Shown: piece after piece, positions 14,292-26,428 of the stretch
How the letters are laid out: every line of letters begins with the position of its first letter
How positions within the stretch are numbered: the stretch's first letter is position 1
Notes under the pieces: model-generated
Told to the model about the DNA's origin: nothing
Seen by the model: only the letters and a program-made list of their open reading frames with translations
The model's database searches: none
Made by a program: the position numbers and the translations under genes
Source of the DNA: Tanytarsus gracilentus
Lineage: Eukaryota > Arthropoda > Insecta > Diptera > Chironomidae
Reading direction: 5' to 3'
DNA: 64,000 bases
Assembly (NCBI GenBank): GCA_038502055.1
Contig: JAXRKN010000044.1
Location: 11,243,501-11,307,500, forward strand

Positions 14292-15383
14292 ATGCTCCCG
14301 TTGGTGTCAACAATACCTCTAGGCACTTCAGCTTTCACCGCGTTAACTCCAACAGGCGCTCGATGTGGTTCAAAAGTTTGCGGAATTTATGAGTTTTGCT
14401 CTAAATTTCACAGTGATTGTGAGCGTTGTGAACCCGTATGCGATGAAAGCAACAATAATTTCGATAGAGAATCATGCATTACCGATTGTCAGAGTGAGTT
14501 TTTGCTTACTTTGTTTATGTTTGCCATTGATACAGATCCAAAGAGAAAAAGTGAACGCTTAAATGTTTATGTTTATAAATTTAAAATATTTCGGTTTATA
14601 AAACTGAAGTATATAAATTTATTTACCTTACATACTTTTATATAACTGAAGTATATAATGCAACTAGTATATAAAATAAATTTATGTAATTGTAATGTAA
14701 GTAATTTCAAAATAATTTTTTCTTGCTGGGCTGATTGCGCCATAAAATGTAACATTTTCTTTTTAAAACAAACGCGGAAACAAACAAACACGAAAATGCA
14801 TTTTCTACATTCTTCTTCATATCTAGATTATCTTCACGACCGTAACTACGTACGACTATCAGATTATGCCGGTAAATTACCCAGAACATTTTGCAGTTTT
14901 TCAGACCGCTAACAATTTTTCTTTGCATTTTTTTCAGCTGAAATTAAACACTTGAAAATTTATCTAACTGTGACTTTTGTACTCGTGCTGATTCTTCTCA
15001 TTCTCTTTATGCTCTTGAATGGAGCGAGAATTTTTAAATGGTGTCAAAAATCAGCGGCATCATTGAAGACGAAATCGGCTGTGAAAAATAAACCCGTTGA
15101 GCCAGTTACGATGGCAAATCCACACACTGTGAGTCCAAAAATGCGTCAAAAAGTTCACCCCAACAATCATCACAATCAGATCAATAGAACTTCTTCGATT
15201 TTTACCGTCAACGCAACTGAATATGACTCGAAGACAGTTAGCACACCGATTTCAACTCGATATCCAGCTGAAGACACTCTCACGAGCTCAGCAACAACGG
15301 GAGGAGATTTTTCATACGACAATCGAGCACTTCAACTTACACCAGTCGGTGAAGAGCGACCGAAGATCGAAACAACTTTTTAA
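14292..15383 (+). CDS. grnd: Grindelwald-like TNF receptor, single-pass membrane protein
   Basis: Exons 14292-14493, 14827-14871 and 14938-15383 join in phase 1 at both junctions into 230 residues, close to fly Grindelwald (about 240). The N-terminus is hydrophobic (signal peptide). A compact ectodomain with eight cysteines follows (CGSKVC, then EFC, DCERCEPVC, SCITDC). Exon 2 encodes NYLHDRNYVRLSDYA, resembling the segment after the Cys-rich domain of Grnd. Exon 3 gives one transmembrane helix (LVLILLILFMLL), then a basic W/C stop-transfer and a Ser/Thr/Pro-rich tail. Grnd binds the TNF ligand Eiger and signals to JNK; this role is inferred. The start is uncertain. Upstream in-frame codons without an ATG (from 14241) would give a longer, better signal peptide, so an unseen 5' exon is possible. 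AATAAA at 15625 is a likely poly(A) signal. Confidence 0.72.
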
Positions 15384-15899
15384 AATCTCAATTAATTATT
15401 AATTAAGTGAAAAATCGTGTACTTTGTCACGTGATAAAATTATGAATCACTCAAGATAATTTTAAGGTTGTTCGATAATTTTTTGAAAGCTGAAAATTAC
15501 CAAGAAAAATATTTCTGCTAGTTTTTCACTCCGTCCTCAATTTTAAGGCCTTAGAATTTATTTAATTCTTGTGATGTGTTTTGATAAAGTATTAAAAGCT
15601 CAAAAATGAAATATTAAAAATTTAAATAAAATCAAATTCACTAAAATTATGTTGGCAAAAAAATTAGCAAGGAGGTTCAAGGGTTAATTTTTTTTAATTT
15701 TAATTCACTTTTTGAATAATTGAATATTCACCTCCTTGACTTCTTTTAAGTCTTTTTTAAAAACTTTGTGTTAAATTAAAACTAAACTTTTTTTTTCATG
15801 GCACAATTTTCTAAAAAATTTCATTTCAGTTCCTTTGGATAAATTTCTAAAATTTTAATTAATTCTCTTAAATTCTAAAAAGTACTTTTTCGATTTATT
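15384..15899. other. Convergent 3' ends of grnd and kon
   Basis: AT-rich spacer between the stop codons of two convergent genes, containing their 3' UTRs. AATAAA for the plus-strand gene is at 15625. For the minus-strand gene a signal lies immediately past its stop (reverse complement TTTATT at 15893-15898). Confidence 0.6.
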
Positions 15900-18800
15900 T
15901 TACACCCAATATTGATTTCTCCTCAGTAGCGGATTTATTTTAGGCGGAATCTGTTGCAGCGTTGAATAATTGACTTCGGGTATTGTTCCCATATCGCCAA
16001 TCGATGATGTCCAACTCTCGGGAATATCACTAAATCCATACCTCAGCATGTGCTCACGTGCATCTTCTCGCATGTCAATCATGTCCTCGGGATCTGAGTC
16101 TTGAATGTCTAGTTGACCAATTGGAATAATTTTGCAGTGCGGCACGTTGCTGAGCACTGGAAGTGGCGTCGATGATTGAGTAATTGGAAGTGACTCGTTG
16201 TCAGACGGCGTGTACATGCTTCTCGTATTGTTCATTGTCATAAAATCCGGTGGTCGTGGTAAGTGAGGTGGATTGTCCTTAAGTGAATTTTCCTTTCCTT
16301 TTCTCCCCGAACGACATTTTATGATGAGAATTATGATGATGAGGAAAATTATGACACCGACCAAAGTTGCGATCAACCACATCAAATCGAACGGCAGTAA
16401 AGTGCTGTCAGCTTGAACAATATCAATCTGTGATGTGTCATCGCCACCTCGATTTGGTGATAAAATTTCTATGTTAACAATGCCTTGTGCCGGCTGCGCA
16501 GTTTTTGTCGTTAAAAGATACTCAAATGAATCATTAATGCCGTTAAATCCACCAGGAAATTTCCTCGCAATGTAATAAATTATTCCACTCTTCATCTCTT
16601 TATAAGTGAATGCTGTAACATCTTTATCATTTACATTCTCAACATCCCCGCCCGTGCTTCGTCGAATTCTTCTCAACTTTCCAAATTGTGGCTTTCGCAT
16701 GATGGTAATTTTTGGATTATAGCGATTGAGCTTAAGCTGTGTGGGGTTATCGGGAACGAATGTTGATGTAAGTCGAACTTTACTGTTGGGCACAACTGAG
16801 ATTTGTGAGATGGTAATGAAGGGCTCGACCACAATTAAGATATCGACTAAAAGCGACGACGATGAGTCGGGAATGTAAGCATTGACCTGATGGAAAATTA
16901 AGTTTAAAAAATTAAGTTAGAATTTTAATTTTCTTAAATCTAGGTAAAAAATAATTTAAAATTAAAACTGTTGAATCTAAAAAAATTTTTTGCTTTGTCC
17001 CTCAGTGGAAAAATTCGAGTGTGAAAATTTTAGATATTTTAATCGACCAACCTGAAACGAGTCATTGCTTCTTAGCATATCGTGTTGAACATACTGAATA
17101 ATTCCGTCCTCAAGTTGTCGCTGATTAAATCTAAATATTTGTTTATTATTGTTATTTAATATGCCACCAATGGGAAGTCTCGTGATGTTGTAAACAAGTC
17201 GGTTCTTTTGCACGTTTGTTTCAACTGAAACATGATCGATTGATAGGTTTCCAATGTTTGAGCCTTGAGGTACGCTCAAAGATTTTGCGGATGTGCTTGG
17301 AAAAATTTGAATTGGAAGAATTTTAATTGTAAAAGTCTCGTAAGCTGGTTTGAATTCGCCATCAGAAACTTTAAAGGTGAAAGTTGTTGATTCGGGACTT
17401 CCAGAGTGCGTGTAAATAATTCTTTTATCATTGATATCAGCTTGAGTGAATTGATTGCCATAATTTATGATATTTTGAACATAACCCTCATCGGATATTT
17501 TTTGCAACATTCCATGCATCGGATTGCTAATAATTTCGTAAATTAATCCATCAGGCGGTGTGTCCGCATCTTCAGTAAGCAAGTCACTATTCGAAATTGT
17601 TTTATTCTCCCCCTCAATCACTGAAATTCGAGGTGACGTTGTCTGAAGGTAAAAAGGTTGATCGTTAATTGAATTTATTGCGACGGGAATTGTGATGTTG
17701 CAGAGGAAAATATTTCCGACCAGCAAATAAACCGCCATCGAAATTTTATCTTCAATCGTATCCGAATGATCGTGTTGATAATAAACTTTATTGCTATTAA
17801 AGTCAATAAGACTAAATCGATTAATGTCCTTCCTCGAGTCCATCGTTCGAATGTAACCGTGAGCGGGTGAGTAAGTCTCGACATAAAGTTCCGGCGTTTG
17901 AATTGCGACACGCGTTTCGAGGTATTCTAAAACTCTCGATAAATCGAGATGAATCGGCGCCAAATCACCTTCATCGACGACAATTCGAATGTTCGGTAAG
18001 AATTTTAGAAGTCCACCAGATGAGACGGAAATTTCAATATTGAATACTTGGTCAATTAACGATGGTGCAAAGAGTGCCTTTACATCGAAGAAAAATGAAT
18101 CATTTGTGCGCAATTCAACCATCGGTGACGTGTGCTCATAAAAAATTCTTCCATTCTCGACGTCGTCTTGAGTAAATTCTTGAACCTCGCTCGTGATGCC
18201 GAGCGACGTGTCTTCTCGAATTATCTTGCCAATTTGGGGTGAAACAGTAATTTGATATTTTATTTCGCGGTCGGCATCGAGGCACTTATAGAAAAGTTGA
18301 TCCGATAAAATTTGTTTCCTTGTCAGAGGAAAAACATGCAAAAATTCATTTTTTTCAGCTTCCAACGCCACTGAATTGCTGGTGACATAGAGGATATTTT
18401 CACTCGTATTGTGAACTCCATCAGTGACATAAAAAACAACTTGACCCATTTGTCCAGTTTGAGTGTTGTAATCGTTGATGAAGTAAATTAGTTCACGATT
18501 GATGTCATCTTGAGTAAAATTGTGGATTTTACGGTTGAAGTGATTTTTTAGTGCGAGATAACCACCGGAAAGATGTTGAATATGATACGTGAGTTCTTCG
18601 GGTGATGTGTCGTAGTCTTGAACCACTGTAAAATATTTAAAATTTATAAACTTTAATTCATAATCTTTTTAATAAAATTTACTCACTTAAATCTGTATTT
18701 TTCAACACAGCTTTTCCGCCAATCCACAGCTGTAAGCCAGTATTTGTCGTAACCAAAGGAACTTCATCATTTATAGGCTGAATCTCAATTTTCAAAATAA

Positions 18801-21800
18801 ATGGCACACTTTCTTTATTCTTGGCAATTGCTATGAGTTTGACACTATCAAAATGATCCTCACTTCCACTATGAATGTACTGCACAACATTTGCCTCGAG
18901 TTGCTTCTGAGTGAATCGATTAATTTTTGATGATTTGCCAGATTTGATGGAACCATAACGAGGAAGCTCAAGAATTTTATATTCGATAACTTTGCCAACA
19001 TAATATTCGGAGTAAGGTGTCATGTGCTCGGGTGTGAGTTTAACAGATTTCCCTATGGATTTAAAAAAGGTTTTTGTAACTGCAAGTCATAAAATTAATC
19101 AAATTTACCTTCTTCAACAATCAAATTTTCTGTTTTGATGTACAAATTCTCTGGAATAATGACAATCTTCAAGATGAGATCTCGAAGCCAAAAAATTCCG
19201 TTTGTAACGTCAAACATGAAATAATCCGAAGACTGATTGACACCAGCTTGAATGTAGAACATTTTCTCAGAGTTTATTGTCGATTGATCAAACACTTTCG
19301 AGTTGTACTCATCATCGGACGTTATTGATTGAATTTCTAAGTAGCCATGTTGAGGTGAAGTTGTCACCAAGTATGTAATGTCACCTAGATATTGAGTAGG
19401 GAAATTGAGTAAAATACCCTAAAATATTTTTCGACTGCAATTGTGATTATTTTTCTGGGTAATGAAATGTTTTAATTTTAGAATTCCGAAGAACTTTAAA
19501 ACCCAAACTTAACTTATTTACAAACATAATAATTAAACATTTAAATCACTCACCCGGCGATATGTTTGGGTGTCCAATTTCCAAGACATCTCTCGAAATT
19601 GTGACACTCGTCGACTCTTCAACAAAAAGTGTCTGATTTCTCTTAATATGTAGAGGTTCCCAGTATGCAGTCGGATAAATTCGAATTTTTACTTCACCCT
19701 CAGTCCAAACGCCTTTAGCCGTTACTCGATATTTAAAAAAGTCCATGGATGCGACTTCAGTGTTGAGATATGAAATTCTCTCCTTCTCAACTTCTTCCTG
19801 AGTAAAATTCTTTATCGATGTTATATTGTTGATTCGCCCGACAGTCGAGAGATTTGGTTTGCGACGGAAATGCTTCAGCACTCCATGCAAAGGATCTTCA
19901 ATTATTTTATATTCAATTTGATCGGGTTTAACATTTAAATTAGTTTCAATATTAAGTTCACTTAAAGTGATCGATACGAGTTTACCCTCTTGCACAACTG
20001 AAGCATTTGTCTCGAGAATTTTCAAGAACGGATCTGAAGCTTCAATTTCTAAAATTCCGCCAACGTCAAACGTTCCGTCAGTCACAATAAAATGAACTCG
20101 ACCATAATCATCGCCCGAGTGATTAAAGTAAACTCTCATTTGATCGAGATCATCCTGATTGAATGACAGTGCCGTTATGCCACCAATCATAATTTCACCA
20201 TTCGACGACTGAATGTTTTTATAAACAATCTCGACCGTCCTCGAATCGATATCGGGGTCATAATATTTTAAATCTGTCGATGTTATGAGCTTCGAATCGC
20301 CACGAACAATTGGAAATTTACGGTCAATTTGCCGCATGGGTGGATTATCATTTTGAAGATAAATGTCAATTGCAATTTCGCTCACATATTGAAAGTCCGT
20401 TTGAGTGTCAGACAAAATGAGAATTTTCATCGAGTCTTCATTTGACTCCGAGTCATCGTGACAAAAGAAAATGTCACCGAGATACAAATTTTCGAGCTGA
20501 AAAGTTTCAACGCGTTCTCGATAGTCCGCGTGGAAGAGACAAAGGTCACCGTGACTCGGTGCATGTGTGAGATTAAATGTGAGAAAATTAAATTTATTGA
20601 GGAGCACATCGAAGTGAATTCGCGATATTGAAGTGCGTTCACCCTCATTGACCAGCAATTTTTCTTTTCGTTGATAGCTCAATGTCCTTGCGAGATGCTC
20701 GTCGGGGTTGAAGATGATTTTAATGGAGCCAACAACATCCTCGCACTCGGGAACGGTCACAATGAATTCCAAGTCATCGACAAAATTCGAATAAGAGGTT
20801 CGAAACGTTTTGTAGCGAATTCTCCTCTCGTCAATGTCAAATTGAGTAAACGAGTCGCCAGCTTTAGCTGGAAAATATTTTATAAATTCAATTTATTCTG
20901 AAAATTTAATAAATCTTCTCACCTGATCCATCGTATCCAGCCACATACAAAATGCCAAATCTCGGCACGGTCAGCAGCGTGTAAATAATTGTTCTCGTAA
21001 ATGTCGGTATGGGTGTCGTTTGATGATACAAAAATTCATTTTCAATGACGGTATCCTTCGTTCCATTAATGATTTTATTTTGATGTCTCTGAATGCCAAT
21101 TCGAAGCTTTGTGAAGGTAATGCGAAAATCGTAAACGGATGAACGAACCGTGCCGAGTGTCGCAGTGAATTTAAACTCATCGAAATGCGGGAACTCTTGA
21201 GATGTATGAAAATATCGAATTTGACCCAGTTGAAGTTGATTGCTTGTGAAGCTCTCAACGGAAATCCACGACGAGTCCACAGATCGTAATTTTTGTATTG
21301 AGCCATGGTGAGGTTGACGTGTAATATCGAATCGAACATCGAGCGTATCGTCATCGGAGTTAGTGGTGAACGAGAGATTCCATGGTGTGATGACGGACGG
21401 TGATTTATGAATCATGACAAGACCTGTGTTGTTGAGCATTCGAAGTTGCAAGGGTTGAACGGATACGTGAAGAGTTTCACTTCCACTCGTTTCAATTCCA
21501 TCGGATACCTTTAAATAATTTTAAAAATTAATCTAGTAAAATTTCCATTGATTGAACTCACCTGAAGACTGATATCAAAATAAGTTTCTTGAATATTTTG
21601 ATTGTTCACGAGATAAGTCACAAATTTATTGTTGACATCTTCTTGAGAAAATGACTCGGTTACTTTTCCATTCACCTCCAAAATTCCCTTTTCAGCTTCA
21701 CTATCGGGTTTCATTAAAATTGTGAAAATTAGCGATGAATTTGAGCTGTCGGGATCTTGAGCTGCAATCAACTCATGTCCAATAGTTTTTGGAATTCCTT

Positions 21801-24800
21801 GAATTAGTCTCAGAATTTTATTGCTTGAAAGTGCCAAAATTGGTGGATCATTTACGGGCGTGATGTTCACATGAAGAATAAATCTTCGTTTTTCAAGCAC
21901 AATTCCCAAATTATCTTTCATTCCAAATTGCATTTCGAGTCCCATGTGATCTGAAAAATGTTCCGATCCATCATGCGAATATTTCACTTTATCTGTCTGT
22001 AAATCAACAAGTGAAAAAATTCTCGAGTGAGTTTCCGTATAATTTTCACCATTGCCGAGAATTGAAAGTTTTCCATGTTTCGGTTGATGTGTGATGTTAA
22101 ATAAAATATTGCTTTCGTGGAGTTTTAGTCGAGCAAATTCAAAGACAACTTTAACATTGCTCGATGATAAAAATGTATAGCCACCTTCTGCCACTTGCAT
22201 GGGTGTGACTTCGAGCAGTGGAATATATTCGGGCGGCGTGAAGGTTGTAAAAAGTTTATAGGGTTCATGATAGTCACTTCGAATGCAGAAATTTTGATCA
22301 CAAACGCAAATAAAGTCGTCGATGCCCTGCTGATGACATCTTGCACTTATAACGCACGGCGAATACTCAATGCACGGATATTTCCATACACAACCGACTG
22401 CAGTACCATACGTGATTTTCATTTTTGGAAATCCAATCAGGTCCGAGTTCATGTAAATATTTCTTAAGCATCCTTTAAAGCTCGCATCTTTTGCATGAAA
22501 TCCCTTGTTGGTCGCTCGCCTTCGCTGCATATCCGAGTCTAATCCACCAATATAAAACTCACTGCCGAGCTCAAGATAATTGGAACTGCCATTGGCAAAT
22601 GAAGCTGAATTGAGCACATCGTCAATGGATATTTTCACTTCAGATGGATTATAATCGATAATCACGCTGTGCCATTGACCGTCTGAGACATTTCGATCGG
22701 GTACAAGTTCGACGGCATTTGAGCCTTTGCCAACGAGAAGACGAAGGCGACTGTCGATTATTTCCAGTGCCATGTAATCATAGCGATTTGATTGCTCAAT
22801 GTTGTATCTAAAAATGAAATTGTTCAAGTTGAATTTTATTCATAAAATTTAAAACTTACAGTAAAGCTCCATATTCCTCGATAGTTCTAAAATCAAATGT
22901 CCACGCATCGCCATTTCTCAATCCATGCTCATCTTTTGGCTTTTGATAAACCATAAAACCCTCTACATCATCCACAAAACTTATCGTTTCATGATTTTCA
23001 GCATCAAACTCAGGTGCACAATTCCAAGAAATTCGATCCGTCTCAACATGGTTCGATCTCTCTCGGGCTCTTTTGAAAATATTTATGTTATTGTAAAATA
23101 CATCAGAAATGCATCCCCTGAAGTTTTCAACGTTATTAAGATAGCTTAAAGAGTATCCACTGATTCCACCGAGAAAAACTCCAAAATGAATGTTGAGTTC
23201 ACGAACTTCGATGGGAATTGTTCGTCTCACAAAATGTTCATCGACTTGCAGTGTGAGATTTGTGTCGTAGCGTAGAATCACCACTTCATGCCACACGAGG
23301 TCGTTGAAGGTAAATTGCTTAGGTGACCAGAGCTAGAAAGCATCAATAAAAATTTTATTCAAAAAAATCTTGGATGAGTGAAAATATTTTAGTTTTTAAA
23401 AATCTCACCTCAATTTCATATTCGTTAATTTTCATCTGGAATTTAATTCTTCCCTCATTGAGTGTCAACAAACAATGATCGCTTCGGCCAGATGTGAGAA
23501 AAATTAGAGCATTCGATTGTCTAGATCGAAACTTCAAGCGAACATTCGTTGACAATTTTGCTTCTTGCAAAGGCATGTTTATGTGGCTCGCGCCAAAGAA
23601 TGAGACTGAAATAAAAACATAAAGTCAAAACATGTGCAAATGAAACTAAAGCAGTAAATCAGAGGAGGAAATAGAAAATTTAACCTTGAACCCCCGAAAA
23701 AAAAAGAGAGAGAAAAGAATTGTGTTATTCACGAGAGCGAACATGCATGCACATGAGATGTGTAAGCGAAAAACCACATGGGAAGATTATTTAATTGTGC
23801 GATGACGATGATGGATATCTCGGAAAATATGAGAGCGCATCCAATCGTGTTTTCCTCTCTCTTAATCTCATTTATTTTTAGAAACTAAATTTTTAAACCG
23901 AGAGAGTGAAATTATTTCTTCAATGGTGATTTTTACAACTTTACTAGTTTCCCACTTTTGTTTGGTTAAAAAGTTTTTTATTAAACATTAGAACTTTTTT
24001 AATACCCGCAACCTCAATGCACAGATGTAAATTAATGTTAAAGTTTATTAAAGAACGATAAATTTCATTCATCATAGTTGAATCCGCACGTAAAACCAAT
24101 GCTTCCGGTATTTTCACAGCTTATGATGCGAAAAAAATTATTTTCACACAGCCATAAATAATTTTTTCTTTCGGCGAGATTTTTCAAACATAAATTTCCA
24201 TTAGAGAAAATTTTAATGCCCTCGAAGTGCTAGAAAAGCTTCCTCGAACATGTTAGCAAGTCGCAAAATTGCCATTTAAAATGTTTTTCTGTCGGAAGAT
24301 GAAAATTTGTTGTCATCGCAACGCATAAACTAGAAAATTTTCTCTCTCGTATGTCCCGAGCGATCGTGAAATTTATCTTTTCGTGTTGTTTTTGATTGAT
24401 TACATGAAATTTGATATTGAAGCACGTGTAAAAATGTGGAAAACTTAGAAAATTTATCCCTTTAGCACCATAATTAATAAATTCCATAATGCGTGACGGT
24501 GTTGAAATGATTTTCCAAAGAAAATCGTCACGCGCTTCTTAGATTTAATTACATCGTGACTTTTTAGAACTTTATAAGATAAATAACGAGAGTTGTCATG
24601 CTTTGAAGTTGCTTTTTATGTGGCATTTTTTTGGCGGCACCAAATTTTTCTTTCTTAAGCACTCTCGTTTTGATTTATGACTCGGATTCGCATGAAAAAT
24701 ATTTAATTTGTGGAAAATTGAAAATGGGATTGGAAGATTTTTAAAAAAATGTAATTCTGTCATCAAATTTTTAATTTTTATATTTTGAAATAAATTTTAA

Positions 24801-25024
24801 ATATTGCTAAAATCCATATGGTCGTCATGGAATTAATTTTTCAATTTTAAATGTGTCATTTTCTTTTTTTCGGGGTCAAGTGTTGCTCTATATGAAAGTG
24901 TCAGCTAAGCAATAAATCAAGTTTTAAAAAATTGTCGAAAAATACCTTTGACAGCGTCAACATATGATAAAAATAATCCTAAAAATATCCATAATGGTAG
25001 TAAATAGCAATGTGTCAGATTCAT
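15900..25024 (-). CDS. kon: Chondroitin sulfate proteoglycan 4 / kon-tiki homologue
   Basis: Ten minus-strand exons (25024-24946, 23605-23409, 23332-22860, 22807-21562, 21508-20923, 20867-19554, 19384-19109, 19052-18687, 18625-17052, 16886-15900) join without a phase error into 2365 residues; human CSPG4 is about 2320. Order: signal peptide (1-24), then the conserved SFFG that opens the mature protein; two laminin-G domains (about 30-390); a short Cys-rich link; many CSPG repeats, recognisable by repeated FTQ-DI/F-Q-DV and YxHxGS-type motifs; one transmembrane helix (about 2205-2227, WLIATLVGVIIFLIIIILI); a 138-residue tail ending QYWV, the PDZ ligand of this family. In flies Kon acts at muscle-tendon contacts and in glia, and in vertebrates NG2 is a precursor-cell proteoglycan; function here is by homology. 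The first exon is separated by a 1.3-kb intron. Confidence 0.93.
23606..24945 (-). other. Intron 1 of the kon gene
   Basis: The intron runs between the signal-peptide exon and the first laminin-G exon (donor G|GTATTTTT, acceptor TTTATTTCAG). It is AT-rich and by far the longest intron of the gene. A short imperfect hairpin (GCGTGACG ... CGTCACGC) lies near 24490-24535. No gene or transposon is evident. Confidence 0.75.
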
Positions 25025-26279
25025 TATGTGAACATGTGGCAACAATAACTTTTCAATATTCTGTTTTGTATGCCACCAGCGGCGTGAAGAATTTCTTCTG
25101 TGTAGTCTTTGAACACTTTAATTATCTTTCACTCACAACCACGCACAAAATTTGTCTATCGGAATTTTATTTTGGCATTTTTACTGCAAGACATTTTTAT
25201 TTGGTATTTTCTATCACATTTTTCTTTTTCTCTGTTTTATTAACTTAATCCTTTACTCTTTATTGCTTCTCATTTACGCCTACATGCTCTGAGAGTTGAT
25301 CTTTAACGCCACTTAAATATTTTTTTGTGATAATTTCCATTCACTGCGTTTATTTTGTTTCACACTCACTTAGAAAATTTTTCATTCAGTTTTTTTTCTA
25401 TCAATGTTTTAGAAATTAATCACTTATAGACCGTACGCGCAGGCAGTAATGTAATTTACCAATTAATCTTAATTGCCCAACTTAAACTTCGCGCTGATCG
25501 TCTGCCAAAATAGTTTGTTGAAACTTTTATTGCTCTCTCTTTAATTTTTTTTGTGGGTCTGATAAAAATTCAATTAATTAAAATCATTTGTAAAAAAGAG
25601 GGGAAAGAGTGAGTAAAAATAAAGTAGGAAAAGTGAAACTTTAGAGGTTTGATGTTTAAATGTCGAAGATGGATTTAAAATGAAGATTTATTGAGCACCT
25701 CATAATGCTGAATTATCTCGCGAGATTAGAAAATGGGGTAAAATAAAATTATTTTAATTTTAGACTTTTATTATTTTTTTCAGACTTTAAAATAAATTCA
25801 TTTAAAAATATTTTTTTAACAATTTTCACCGACAACACTGACTTGATCCACTAAATTGAATTATCACATGGTAAAATAAATATTTCAGTTCTCACTCTTG
25901 ACGTCTCCATGGAGAAAAAAGAAATTTATGTTTCGATGAGTGGAAACAACTGTCGTTATCCATTAATAGTTTTTGCTCCCGTCTTTCACATCTACACACA
26001 TTCACCATGGAGAGGAAATTCCAACATGATATGCTCGAAAAAAAGAGATTTTTTTGCAAAATTTAAATTGATGCAAAATGTCTGTTTTAAAAAATATACA
26101 ACGATGAGTGTGTCAGAGATTCCAGGAAGCAATTGCAGGGGTTTAACACAAAGTGACTAATTTTGTCAGAATTAAAGACTATTGAAGCGTGTAAATATTC
26201 TTTAAGTCAACCCTCGACAATTCATTAAAACAATTTGTTTGTCCTCTCACTCGCTTCCTTTTTGACTTGTATACATCAT
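25025..26279. other. Region upstream of the kon start codon
   Basis: Non-coding sequence between the kon start codon and the Penelope-like insertion. It probably holds 5' UTR or first-intron sequence of kon. The direct repeat TTGTATACATCAT (26267-26279) is the right-strand copy of the insertion's target-site duplication. Open frames here have no recognisable content. Confidence 0.5.
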
Positions 26280-26385
26280 TAAATTTGATGTTTTTCGGAT
26301 GATAAGGAAGATATTATATCATAAAATGAGTCAATGATTGAATGAGAAACAAATTCAACTTCCTTAATTGTCAATTTTTATTGAA

Positions 26386-26414
26386 ACTTATAATTATTTC
26401 GACATACGATATGT
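26386..26414 (-). ncRNA. Hammerhead-ribozyme-like core 3' of the Penelope-like ORF
   Basis: On the minus strand, within 15-45 bases of the ORF stop, CTGAAGA is followed by a hairpin (GACATA-TCG-TATGTC) and then GAAAT. This is the order CUGANGA, stem II, GAAA of a hammerhead ribozyme, a motif known from Penelope-like elements. I could not find the matching stem I strand and cleavage site downstream, so this may be a degenerate or half motif. Confidence 0.35.
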
Positions 26415-26428
26415 CATCTTCAGAGTAC

